The position numbers and the translations under genes were made by a program. Shown here piece after piece: positions 15,940 to 24,381 of a DNA stretch of 51,637 nt. The number at the start of each line of letters is the position of its first letter. The stretch's first letter is position 1. Source of the stretch: Acidobacteriota bacterium (GTDB taxonomy: Bacteria > Acidobacteriota > Aminicenantia > Aminicenantales > Saccharicenantaceae); NCBI GenBank assembly GCA_028749205.1, contig JAQULR010000007.1, positions 21,377 to 73,013 on the forward strand, given 5' to 3'. The notes below the pieces were generated by a model. That model did no database searches. It worked only from the letters and a program-made list of their open reading frames with translations, and was not told where the DNA came from.

Positions 15940-17691
15940 TTAACCTCCTTTCTTTTTTTCAGACCTCTTTTTAGAGGTCATCTTTCTGGCTTTTTCTAAT
16001 TGTTGGTCTCGAATATTTAGCAAATCCTTCATCAGATGATAAAGATTACCTTGCCAGTCCCGGGTGCCAAAGGCATCATGAAGTTGACGATATAATTCGT
16101 AAAGCTCCTGATAAACCAGGTGATGCCCGAATCGCGGTTTAAAGCTAGCTGGTTTTACCCCACACATGGCTGCCTGAGCCTCTTCAAACCGAGCATAACC
16201 CCCGCAGGCTTTGCCAGCTGCGACCGCCCCAGCCATGGCGGCTCCTAAGGCGCAGGTCTGGGAAGAGCGGGCTAGTTTCATTTCCAGGCCAAAAACATCA
16301 GCATAGACTTGCATAACCAGCGGATTCTTTTCAGCAATTCCCCCGCAGTTGATTACCTCTGTAATTTTCAGCCCGTATTCTTGGAGGCGTTTGACGATAG
16401 TCAGAGCGCCGAAAGCTGTGCCTTCAATAAGGGCTAAGTAGATTTCTTCAGGACGGGTATGAAGGGTCTGCCCCAGGAGCAGACCAGTGAGTCTCTGATC
16501 CACCAGGATAGTCCGGTTGCCGTTGTTCCAATCGAGCGACAAAAGTCCCGACTCGCCTGGCAGCAAGACGGCTGCCTGGCTGGTGAGTTCCTCATGACTG
16601 CCTTTCTTTGGCCCCCCCGGTTGAATGGAGTTTACAAACCAATTGAAGATATCGCCCACTGCTGATTGTCCAGCTTCCAATCCAAAATAACCGGGCATCA
16701 CCGAACCATCTACTATCCCGCACAACCCCGGAATATCTGCTAAAGGCTGATCATTCGGCCAGATAGTGATGTCACAGGTACTGGTTCCGATGATTTTTAC
16801 CAGCTTTCCTGGGGCTACACCGGCCCCGACTCCACCAAGATGGGCGTCAAAGGCTCCTACAGCCACAGGAACTCCTGGTTTAAGACCAAGCTTTTTCGCC
16901 CAGGATTTAGTCAGCTGTCCGGCTGACTGGTCTGAAGTGTAAGTCCTATCGTATAATCTGTTCCTGAGTTCTCCCAGCGCTGGATCAAATTTGCCAAGAA
17001 AATCCTTAGCTGGCAGTCCACCCCAATCTTCGCTAAACATAGCCTTGTGGCCGGCCGCGCAGCGACTTCTTTTAATTTTATTGGGGTGGAGGGTGCCAGT
17101 TATGAGGGCCGGTATAAAATCCGTAATTTCAACCCAGGTATAGGCTGCTTCAAAGACTTTGGGGTCTGTTCGGCGACAATGTAGAATCTTACTAAAAAAC
17201 CATTCTGAGGAATAAACCCCTCCGCATCTGGCTAAATACTCTGGGTGTTCCTTAGCTGCCAGTTCAGTAATCTCCTGGGCTTCGGCAAAAGCTGTGTGAT
17301 CCTTCCAAAGCCAGGCCTGAGCATTCAAATTTTTCTTAAATTCGTCATGAAAAGCTAACGGCAATCCTTTTTGGTCAGCAGGCAGAGGAGTTGAGCCGGT
17401 GGTGTCCACTCCGAGGCCAATAATCTCTTCTGGCAAAAAATTTTTTCTGGTTCTTTTGGCCAGACTTAAAGCCTGCCTGATTACCTTAACCATTGTTTCA
17501 ACATAATCGGCTGGGTTCTGACGGGCCAAATTTGGGTCTTTGGGGTCAAGAAAAATTCCGGCTTCGCCCGAAGGATAGTTAACCACGGCCGTGCTGATTT
17601 CTTGTCCGCTGGAGATGTCAACAATTAAAGCTCGGACGGAGTTAGTTCCGAAATCAAGGCCAAGGCTGTAGGCTTTTGTTTTTAGGCTCAT
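15940..17691 (-). CDS. araB: Ribulokinase (FGGY family)
   Basis: This 583-residue sugar kinase phosphorylates L-ribulose with ATP. The N-terminal phosphate-1 motif LGLDFGTNSVRALIVD is present, followed by VDTTGSTPLPAD, the ribulokinase-type sugar site (YSSEWFFSKILH, WVEITDFIPALITGTL), GAFDAHLGGVGAGV and IGTSTCDI. The C-terminal FGGY domain has INCGGIAEKNPLVMQVYADV. Length and motifs fit AraB rather than glycerol or xylulose kinase. A lysine-rich tail (KKRSEKKKGG) extends the usual end. SD GAGGAGGG precedes the ATG. It is the first gene of the minus-strand arabinose cluster and reads divergently from the TonB receptor across the LacI-type operators. Confidence 0.95.
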   Translation of the reverse strand: MSLKTKAYSLGLDFGTNSVRALIVDISSGQEISTAVVNYPSGEAGIFLDPKDPNLARQNPADYVETMVKVIRQALSLAKRTRKNFLPEEIIGLGVDTTGSTPLPADQKGLPLAFHDEFKKNLNAQAWLWKDHTAFAEAQEITELAAKEHPEYLARCGGVYSSEWFFSKILHCRRTDPKVFEAAYTWVEITDFIPALITGTLHPNKIKRSRCAAGHKAMFSEDWGGLPAKDFLGKFDPALGELRNRLYDRTYTSDQSAGQLTKSWAKKLGLKPGVPVAVGAFDAHLGGVGAGVAPGKLVKIIGTSTCDITIWPNDQPLADIPGLCGIVDGSVMPGYFGLEAGQSAVGDIFNWFVNSIQPGGPKKGSHEELTSQAAVLLPGESGLLSLDWNNGNRTILVDQRLTGLLLGQTLHTRPEEIYLALIEGTAFGALTIVKRLQEYGLKITEVINCGGIAEKNPLVMQVYADVFGLEMKLARSSQTCALGAAMAGAVAAGKACGGYARFEEAQAAMCGVKPASFKPRFGHHLVYQELYELYRQLHDAFGTRDWQGNLYHLMKDLLNIRDQQLEKARKMTSKKRSEKKKGG

Positions 17692-17707
17692 TTGCCCTCC
17701 TCATTTG

Positions 17708-17723
17708 GTCTTAATTTTAAGAC
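17708..17723. repeat. 7-bp perfect palindrome in the araB leader
   Basis: GTCTTAATTTTAAGAC (7-bp arms around TT) lies 17-32 bases before the araB ATG, next to its SD. It could be a regulator site or a weak hairpin in the leader. No -10/-35 pair for araB could be identified near it. Confidence 0.4.
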
Positions 17724-17903
17724 AAAAAGGTATTCTAGAAAAAGTACTTTTCTTACGGCTGACCAGATTTGTAAGCTGGCTACAAAAATCGCCAGATAAT
17801 ATCAATGAGAGGAGGAAAAGGGCTTGTTTTTTGTGGAGAAAAAGCGCTTCAGACAGGGGCAGCAGTGGACTAAACCAAAAAAAGGTCTCCCAGGAAAAAT
17901 CAC

Positions 17904-17932
17904 TTGACATAGTATATATTTTTTATTATACA
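17904..17932 (+). promoter_or_regulatory. Strong sigma-70 promoter for the TonB receptor
   Basis: TTGACA (17904-17909), 17 bp and TATACA (17927-17932). The predicted start near 17939 lies just before operator 1 (17942-17955), a classic arrangement for repression by a LacI-type protein. Confidence 0.8.
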
Positions 17933-17941
17933 AAATTTAGG

Positions 17942-17955
17942 TGTTAACGTTAACA
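17942..17955. promoter_or_regulatory. LacI-type operator 1, TGTTAACGTTAACA
   Basis: Perfect 14-bp palindrome with the central CG of LacI-family operators. It covers about +4 to +17 of the receptor promoter. It is identical to operator 2, 42 bp downstream. The likely binder is the LacI protein encoded at 34292-35329 (inferred). Confidence 0.85.
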
Positions 17956-17983
17956 GAAAGTAAAAAATTTTTTTCGGCTAAAA

Positions 17984-17997
17984 TGTTAACGTTAACA
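17984..17997. promoter_or_regulatory. LacI-type operator 2, TGTTAACGTTAACA
   Basis: Second exact copy of the 14-bp palindrome. Centre-to-centre distance to operator 1 is 42 bp, four turns of B-DNA, so two dimers would sit on the same face. It lies in the receptor leader upstream of SD AAAGGAGG (18029-18036). Confidence 0.85.
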
Positions 17998-18043
17998 TAA
18001 AGAAGGGATGAGCATGAATAAAACTTAAAAAAGGAGGAAAGAA

Positions 18044-21000
18044 ATGAGTAAGAGGAAAAGTATTGTTTTTATCGGTCTTATTTTCTTGCTTTCCTTTTCT
18101 GTTCTCCAGGCTCAAATTACCCGTCAGTCTGGAATGGTCCGGGGAGTGGTTAGGGATGCTGAAGGCATTCCCTTGCCCGGTGTTACTATTACTTTAGCTG
18201 GACCGAGCATGATGGGTAAGGCAACTGATGTCACCAGGGAGGATGGTAGCTTTCGCTTGCCAGCGGTTCCGCCTGGCACTTACACTTTAACTGCTGAACT
18301 TCAAGGATTTAAAACTTTAACCATGACTGAGGTAATAGTTAGAGTTGGCTTGACAGTAACCTTGGATCTCAAAATGGAACCAGCAACACTCGAAGAACAA
18401 GTCACTGTCGTCGCCAAAGCTCCAGAAATTGATGTTCAGAAGACCAAGATCACCACTGCTGTTACCTCGGAGGAAATTGTTAGGCTGCCCCTCAATCGAA
18501 GTCTGACTAACGTTCTGAATTTGGTTCCGTCAACAGTTGGTACAATTTCTACCTATTCTGGCAGTATCCACGGGACGCTCTGGCGGGGAGTAGCGTATGA
18601 AGTAGACGGGATCAATGCTAATTGTCCTACCACGGGGGGTGCTTTTGGGACGCCTCAATTTGATGCCATTGAAGAAATTGAAGTGGTGACTGGAGGCTTA
18701 CCAGCTCAAGTAGGAACTACGGGTGGGGCTTTTGTCAACATCGTTACTAAATCAGGGGGAAACACCTTCTCTGGTCAGGTTCAGGCTTTTTATACTAACG
18801 ATGATTTAGCCCAAGTCCTTTTTCCGGATGAAAAACTCAAGGCTATGAAAATCGGCAAACCTAGCTTCAGCCTTTATGATATCGACACTTCAGCCATGCT
18901 GGGCGGTCCAATCATTAAAGATAGGCTCTGGTTCTTTACAGATTTCGCTTTTACCAAGTCAAGCCGATGGAGTCCTTTCAGGCCAGTTACGATTCTCGGA
19001 CAGTCTTATGATCAATATAAAATTCCCTCTCGGAACTTCAGAGGGAGTATCAAACTGACAACGGAAATCTCCAAGAACCTGAGATTTTATACCTATTTCT
19101 CCCTTAGCGATAGCAAAAATATGTATGAAGCCTGGTCCAATAAAACCGAAGAGAGCACTTTCTGGTCAAAGCCTGCCCAGTATGTGGGTACAGCCAACCT
19201 CACCTGGATCGTCAGTCCTAATTCTTTTATTGATTTCAGAATAAATATCAACCACCTTGACTTCCCGATCACCGCCAGGCCGGAATCTAAAAATAATATT
19301 TCATTCCAGGATGGTTACACCGGGTATATCTGGAATGGGATTCAGTCTTGGGAAAGTTATATGACGCGTCATACTAGCCAGGCCTCAGCTCGGCTAACAC
19401 ATTTTCAAGATAATTTTCTAGGTGGCAACCATGAAATAGGAGCTGGTCTTGAATTTCAATACGGCTGGGACAGATATGCCTACGCTCGAACTAATCCGAT
19501 GAACTGGTTCTATTGGGATGGAAATCCTTACTACTGGCGTGGCTATTATGGTGTTGATGAACCAACGATATTTGGTGATGGACGGCTCTCTTTCACTAAT
19601 TGTGGCATTGGGAGAGATGACAGCTGGAAAGACCTGAAAGAATACAGAATTGGCGGCTACTTCCAGGATAACTGGACAATTAAAAATAGATTGACCATCA
19701 ACCTTGGTCTGAGAATTGATCATTATAATGGTTGGGGCGGAAAAGCTGAGTCAACAGGTATTACCGGGCTTCCCTTTGAAATAGGAGAAACTCTTGAACC
19801 ACAGATCGGCTTTAATCCCTTCGGTCCTTTTGAGGTAGAACCAATTAAAGATGTTCTGGTTTTTACCAATATTTCTCCCCGGATTGGCCTTAGTTATGAC
19901 CTTTTTGGCAATGGCAAGACCGCCTTGAAACTTTCCTATGCCCATTATTCAGAACAGGTTCCGGTAATGTGGTTCTCTGAGGTTTCCCCTGCAGTCATGG
20001 CTCAGTATGAGTTTAACTGGTGGGATGATAACCAGAATGGTCAACCTGATTCCCCTGACATTGACCATTACGAGTACCGCTGGAGTTTGGGTGATTTTAA
20101 GCTTCCGGATCCTGAGTATCTTCGTAGTTTAGTTGACCCGTCTCTTGTGGCTCCTGTTCACAAGGAGTTTATAGCCGGCATTGAACACCAGTTATTTAAA
20201 GACCTTGCCATTAAACTCAGCTACGTCCATAAAAAAGAAAGTAAAGTCTATGGCTGGGCCAAATATGACCCCGAAACTGATCAATACTGGTATAAATTAG
20301 AGCAAGTTCCAGAATGGTATGTCCCTTTTAGCACGATTGTTCCGGCTTATGATGCTTTTCCAGAACAAGAAGTTACTGTTTATTTTATGAAGGCGGACTC
20401 TGCTTATGATCGTTCGATTTATATTAAAACTAATATCCCTGAGCAATTTAGAAAGTATAATGGTTTGGAACTTCAGTTTGATAAGAGATACTCTCACGGT
20501 TGGTCGCTTGGCGGCGGTCTTGTTCTCTCGAAAACAACTTATTTTGAATGCGGTGATAGCCCAAATGATTTCATAAACGCCCCAGGCCGGGATGGTTATG
20601 ATATTCCCTTCCAATTCAAGTTATATGGAACTTTCGACCTACCTTACGGCTTTGTGACTTCTTTCTTCTTGAGATACAGCCTTGGAAGTCCTTGGGCCAG
20701 GTCTGTCACTATTGTTCCGCCCTCCGACTGGGCTGAGGCCAATAACGTGGTTCCTTGGGATGTCTGGGTCCGTCTTGAACCCAATGGTTCCAGAAGAAAT
20801 GAAGACTCGACCAGCATAGATTTCCATCTGGAAAAGGCATTTAAATTACCTTATGGAAATATTGCTGCTTTTGTTGACATCTATAATGTTTTCGGCTTTA
20901 GGAACGTAAGTTATGGGTTAAATCCTATTAGTATCTGGAGACCGGAAAGCGAAGGTACTAACATAGGTAGTTATACCCTCGATTATAACTATCAAAGGGT

Positions 21001-21055
21001 TACTGGAATTTCTGCTACCAGAGTATTCAAGTTCTCAGTTAGGTACAGGTTTTAA
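18044..21055 (+). CDS. TonB-dependent receptor, Oar-like, probably for arabinosides
   Basis: This 1003-residue outer-membrane receptor has a signal peptide at residues 1-23 (ending LQAQ). A carboxypeptidase-regulatory-like Ig domain (about 28-110: GMVRGVVRDAEGIPLPGVTI, LPAVPPGTYTLTAELQGFKTL) precedes a TonB plug (about 120-235: VDGINANCPTT, IEEIEVVTGGLPAQVG, GAFVNIVTKSGGNTF). A 22-strand-type barrel follows and ends in a C-terminal Phe (KFSVRYRF), the outer-membrane assembly signal. There is no SusD gene beside it. It is divergent from araB and controlled by two LacI-type operators, so arabinose or arabino-oligosaccharides are the inferred cargo. A strong SD (AAAGGAGGAAAG) precedes the ATG and a good terminator follows at 21154-21190. 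Confidence 0.9.
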   Translation: MSKRKSIVFIGLIFLLSFSVLQAQITRQSGMVRGVVRDAEGIPLPGVTITLAGPSMMGKATDVTREDGSFRLPAVPPGTYTLTAELQGFKTLTMTEVIVRVGLTVTLDLKMEPATLEEQVTVVAKAPEIDVQKTKITTAVTSEEIVRLPLNRSLTNVLNLVPSTVGTISTYSGSIHGTLWRGVAYEVDGINANCPTTGGAFGTPQFDAIEEIEVVTGGLPAQVGTTGGAFVNIVTKSGGNTFSGQVQAFYTNDDLAQVLFPDEKLKAMKIGKPSFSLYDIDTSAMLGGPIIKDRLWFFTDFAFTKSSRWSPFRPVTILGQSYDQYKIPSRNFRGSIKLTTEISKNLRFYTYFSLSDSKNMYEAWSNKTEESTFWSKPAQYVGTANLTWIVSPNSFIDFRININHLDFPITARPESKNNISFQDGYTGYIWNGIQSWESYMTRHTSQASARLTHFQDNFLGGNHEIGAGLEFQYGWDRYAYARTNPMNWFYWDGNPYYWRGYYGVDEPTIFGDGRLSFTNCGIGRDDSWKDLKEYRIGGYFQDNWTIKNRLTINLGLRIDHYNGWGGKAESTGITGLPFEIGETLEPQIGFNPFGPFEVEPIKDVLVFTNISPRIGLSYDLFGNGKTALKLSYAHYSEQVPVMWFSEVSPAVMAQYEFNWWDDNQNGQPDSPDIDHYEYRWSLGDFKLPDPEYLRSLVDPSLVAPVHKEFIAGIEHQLFKDLAIKLSYVHKKESKVYGWAKYDPETDQYWYKLEQVPEWYVPFSTIVPAYDAFPEQEVTVYFMKADSAYDRSIYIKTNIPEQFRKYNGLELQFDKRYSHGWSLGGGLVLSKTTYFECGDSPNDFINAPGRDGYDIPFQFKLYGTFDLPYGFVTSFFLRYSLGSPWARSVTIVPPSDWAEANNVVPWDVWVRLEPNGSRRNEDSTSIDFHLEKAFKLPYGNIAAFVDIYNVFGFRNVSYGLNPISIWRPESEGTNIGSYTLDYNYQRVTGISATRVFKFSVRYRF

Positions 21056-21153
21056 CCTGGGCTGATTGCCACAAATGAGTAATATGAGTAGTGGCATACT
21101 TAGAGCGTAGGTGTAGGTAGTGATAACCCAGATCAAAGCTTCGGTTTGGGCGC

Positions 21154-21190
21154 AAGGGGAAGGATTGAAATCCTTCCCCTTTTCCTTTTT
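21154..21190 (+). terminator. Rho-independent terminator of the TonB receptor gene
   Basis: AAGGGGAAGGA (21154-21164) pairs with TCCTTCCCCTT (21171-21181) around a short loop, followed by TTCCTTTTT. It lies 99 bp after the receptor stop. Confidence 0.88.
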
Positions 21191-21315
21191 AAGGACAAAA
21201 AGAACCCGGGATAAAGAAAAAAACAAGCTTTCTCGGTAAAAAATGGTTATCTAAGAAGTTTTTTAAAAAAGACGGTAAGTTTTGTCTATTACTTTCATTT
21301 TTTATAAAGAGGGCT

Positions 21316-21340
21316 ATTCCTGAGCGTTAGGCTCAGGAAT
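21316..21340 (+). repeat. 10-bp perfect hairpin upstream of the sortilin/BNR gene
   Basis: ATTCCTGAGC (21316-21325) and GCTCAGGAAT (21331-21340) form a perfect stem around a 5-nt loop. It lies between the receptor terminator and the promoter at 21392 and has no T run after it. A protein-binding site, or an upstream element of the following promoter, is possible. Confidence 0.6.
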
Positions 21341-21391
21341 TAAAAAGCAACTCTGGAGATGCTGGATACGAGTTGTTATTTTGAATCCAGA

Positions 21392-21419
21392 TTGGCTCTG
21401 TGATTTTTCCTGTTATACT
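21392..21419 (+). promoter_or_regulatory. Promoter for the sortilin/BNR gene
   Basis: TTGGCT (21392-21397), 16 bp and TATACT (21414-21419). It lies inside the longest open frame (from 21381), which is one reason to place the true start codon at 21516. Confidence 0.6.
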
Positions 21420-21515
21420 CCCATAAGGAGGGAAAGCAGAAAAAACTGGATAAATAATCAATTATCTGGGTATTATAAGACGAGATATAAAAAATATCAG
21501 GGAAAGGATATTTAT

Positions 21516-24245
21516 ATGACAAACCATCTTAAATTTAAAAAAATAATTATTGGGTTGTTATTAATAATTGGAACTGGGATTAATCTTTTAGCCTGGGTAG
21601 ATTTTGATAAGGGACAGTTAAAGTTATTTAACTTTAGGAATCTGGGGCCCTTTAGAGCTGGCTCATGGGTAACCTGTTTTGCTGTTCCCGAGTCACCTGA
21701 GAAAGCTCACCTCTATACTTTTTATGTAGGCACCAGAAACGGTGGGGTTTGGAAAACTACCAATAATGGCACCACCTTTGAGCCAGTGTTTGATTCTCAA
21801 AGCCATCTATCGATTGGGGCTCTGGCTTTGGCTCCGTCCAATCCGGAAATAGTCTGGGTTGGAACTGGAGAGTCTTACTGCACTCGGAGCTCTAGTAGCG
21901 GAGACGGAATTTACAAATCAACCGATGGCGGAAAGACTTGGAAAAACCTCGGATTGGCTGATTCTCATCATATTTCCAAAATAATTATTCATCCCCAAAA
22001 TCCTGATCTTGTTTATGTGGCTTCAATGGGCCACCTTTTTACCCCTAATCCCGAGCGAGGTGTATTTAAGACAATCGATGGAGGAAAAAGCTGGCAGAAA
22101 GTATTTTACCTGAATGAAAAAATTGGAGTTATCGACTTAGCCATGGATGCGGAGAATCCTGATATTCTCTATGCAGCTGCTTACGACAAGGTCCGCTTAC
22201 CCTGGCATTATGAGGCTGGGGGGCCAGGAAGCGCCATTTATAAAACCTCAGATGGTGGCCAAACCTGGGAAAAGTTAGGTGGCGGTTTGCCTTCGGGCAA
22301 TATAGGTCGAATCGGGATAGACGTTTATAGGAAGAACCCCCGGGTTCTTTATGCGGTTTTTGAAAATTTGGATCTGCGGAAGCCTTCAGCGGAGGAAATA
22401 GCAATGGCCAAAAAATCCGGGAAAACCGCTCAGCCGGTTCCGGTGGGAGGGGAGATTTATAGAAGTGATAACCGTGGAGAAACTTGGATTAAAGTAAATA
22501 CAGGGAAAGAACCGCTGGCCACCAAAGCCCCCTATTCATTCAATCAAATCTATATTGACCCCAATAATGACCAGGTATTATATGTAACCGGGGTTACCTT
22601 AGCCAGTTCGGTTGATGGGGGTAAAACCTGGCGGGATGCCGACTGGCCACCAACTGTCCTTTTCCGTTCAGCCTTTGGTGATGTCCGGGCTTTCTGGATT
22701 GATCCTAAAAATTCTAAACGGATACTTTTTGGAAGCGACGGTGGTGTTTATATAACCTATGATGGTGGTCAGACCTGCCATCATCTCTACAACCTGCCTT
22801 TAGGAGAAATTTATGCTCTGGGTGTGGATATGGAGAATCCATACAACATATATGCCGGGCTTCAAGATCATGATTCCTGGAAAGGACCATCCAATTCCTG
22901 GTCGGGTGCAGTCAACCTCAGTGACTGGGTGACAGTTGGTGGTGGGGATGGAATGTATAACCAGGTTGACCCGAACGATAGCCGCTGGGTCTATAATTCC
23001 CAGCAGTTTGGAGGTTTTAACCGGCTTGACCAGAAAACCGGCCTCAGGAAAAATATTCAACCTCGAAGGGAACCGGGGGCAGAGCCTTATCGTTATAACT
23101 GGACTCCGCCAATACATCTTTCACCTCACAACAGCGCTATAGTTTATATCGGTGCCCAGTGTTTGCTCAGGTCGCTCGATCGAGGTGACCACTGGGAGGA
23201 AATCAGCCCAGACCTGACTACTAATGATAAAAACAAGCAACAGGGTGTGGGCAATATCACCTTTTGTACAATTACTTCGATCTCTGAATCGCCCGTTAAG
23301 CCGGGGGTAATCTGGGTTGGAACTGATGACGGAAAAGTTCAGGTAACCACTAACGGAGGAGCTACTTGGGCTGATTGCACCGAATCAGTGGCTAAAGCTG
23401 GTGGCCCGGCCCATCTTTGGGTAAGCCGGGTCCTGGCTTCCCCCCATGAGGCTGGAACGGCCTTTGTGGCCAAGAATGGTTTCAGGAACGATGATTTTAA
23501 ACCTTACCTTTTTAAGACCACGGATTATGGCCGGAGCTGGGTTCCAATCGCCGGTAATCTGCCAGATTACCCCATTAATGTTATCGTCCAGGATCTCAAA
23601 AACCCACAACTACTTTTTGCTGGAACTGACAACGGACTTTTTGTTTCCTTAGATTCAGGCCAGAACTGGCAGTCTTTCCAAAACAATATGCCACAAGTGA
23701 AAGTGACTGACTTGGTGATTCATCCCAGAGAGGGTGATCTGGTGGTGGGAACTTATGGCCGGGGAATCTGGATAACCAATATTTGGCCGTGGCAAGAGCT
23801 TAAACCAGAAGTCATGGAAAAAGAAGTCCATCTGTTTTCAATCAGGCCGGCTGTTCAGAGGGAATATCCTGTTTTCGGGAATTATCACTTGCAGGGAGAC
23901 AGCCATCTATTTACTCCGAACGAGCCTGACCAGGTGGCAATTTTTTATTATCTGAAAAAGGGTCTGGCTGAAAAAAAGCTAAAAATCAAGATCCTGAGTC
24001 TGGAAGGACAGTTATTAAAGGAGTTAGAAGGCTCAGTAGAACCAGGTTTGCACCAGGTTATCTGGGACATGAGAAAACCGGGATTGCCAAGGTCCAGACA
24101 AAGAGTGGAGCCTGGAGTTTATCACGTAATCCTGGAAGTTGGTCAGCAAAAGTTTGAGCAGCGGGTGCTTATAACCAAAAGAATAAGTTGGTCTTTGGGC
24201 CCTCATCCAGTAGTCATCAGGGAGGCCTCTTGTGCTGATAATTGA
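21516..24245 (+). CDS. Exported sortilin/VPS10-like BNR-repeat protein
   Basis: This 909-residue protein has a signal peptide or N-terminal anchor (KIIIGLLLIIGTGINLLAW). It continues as beta-propeller repeats with many Asp-box motifs (STDGGKTW, TIDGGKSW, TSDGGQTW, SVDGGKTW, SLDSGQNW), as in sialidase/sortilin-type propellers. A C-terminal FlgD-like Ig strand region follows (LKELEGSVEPGLHQVIWDMRKPG). Proteins of this type are abundant in Acidobacteriota-like genomes and often labelled glycosyl hydrolase, but no catalytic residues can be assigned, so enzymatic activity is unproven. Start at 21516 is chosen from SD GGAAAGG, the signal peptide and the promoter at 21392. Being first in the arabinofuranosidase gene row, it may bind polymer or protein at the surface. 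Confidence 0.85.
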   Translation: MTNHLKFKKIIIGLLLIIGTGINLLAWVDFDKGQLKLFNFRNLGPFRAGSWVTCFAVPESPEKAHLYTFYVGTRNGGVWKTTNNGTTFEPVFDSQSHLSIGALALAPSNPEIVWVGTGESYCTRSSSSGDGIYKSTDGGKTWKNLGLADSHHISKIIIHPQNPDLVYVASMGHLFTPNPERGVFKTIDGGKSWQKVFYLNEKIGVIDLAMDAENPDILYAAAYDKVRLPWHYEAGGPGSAIYKTSDGGQTWEKLGGGLPSGNIGRIGIDVYRKNPRVLYAVFENLDLRKPSAEEIAMAKKSGKTAQPVPVGGEIYRSDNRGETWIKVNTGKEPLATKAPYSFNQIYIDPNNDQVLYVTGVTLASSVDGGKTWRDADWPPTVLFRSAFGDVRAFWIDPKNSKRILFGSDGGVYITYDGGQTCHHLYNLPLGEIYALGVDMENPYNIYAGLQDHDSWKGPSNSWSGAVNLSDWVTVGGGDGMYNQVDPNDSRWVYNSQQFGGFNRLDQKTGLRKNIQPRREPGAEPYRYNWTPPIHLSPHNSAIVYIGAQCLLRSLDRGDHWEEISPDLTTNDKNKQQGVGNITFCTITSISESPVKPGVIWVGTDDGKVQVTTNGGATWADCTESVAKAGGPAHLWVSRVLASPHEAGTAFVAKNGFRNDDFKPYLFKTTDYGRSWVPIAGNLPDYPINVIVQDLKNPQLLFAGTDNGLFVSLDSGQNWQSFQNNMPQVKVTDLVIHPREGDLVVGTYGRGIWITNIWPWQELKPEVMEKEVHLFSIRPAVQREYPVFGNYHLQGDSHLFTPNEPDQVAIFYYLKKGLAEKKLKIKILSLEGQLLKELEGSVEPGLHQVIWDMRKPGLPRSRQRVEPGVYHVILEVGQQKFEQRVLITKRISWSLGPHPVVIREASCADN

Positions 24246-24381
24246 GCTTTAGAGAAATTCAAAATAAATGCCAAGCTAAAAGAAAAACGATTAAGAGAAC
24301 TTACAATTAAGAGCTTGGAATATAGAAAAATAACTTGAGAATAGCTGCTGATTGAGGAAAAATAAAAAAGGAGGAGGGCCT

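Noticed and set aside
18008-18028. Six-codon mini-frame (MSMNKT) before the TonB receptor
   Set aside because: An SD-like AGAAGGG precedes it, but six codons with no rare-codon run or attenuator structure are too little to call a leader peptide.
21381-21515. N-terminal 45 codons of the sortilin/BNR frame
   Set aside because: A promoter (21392-21419) lies within it, and the signal peptide begins at ATG 21516 behind a good SD.
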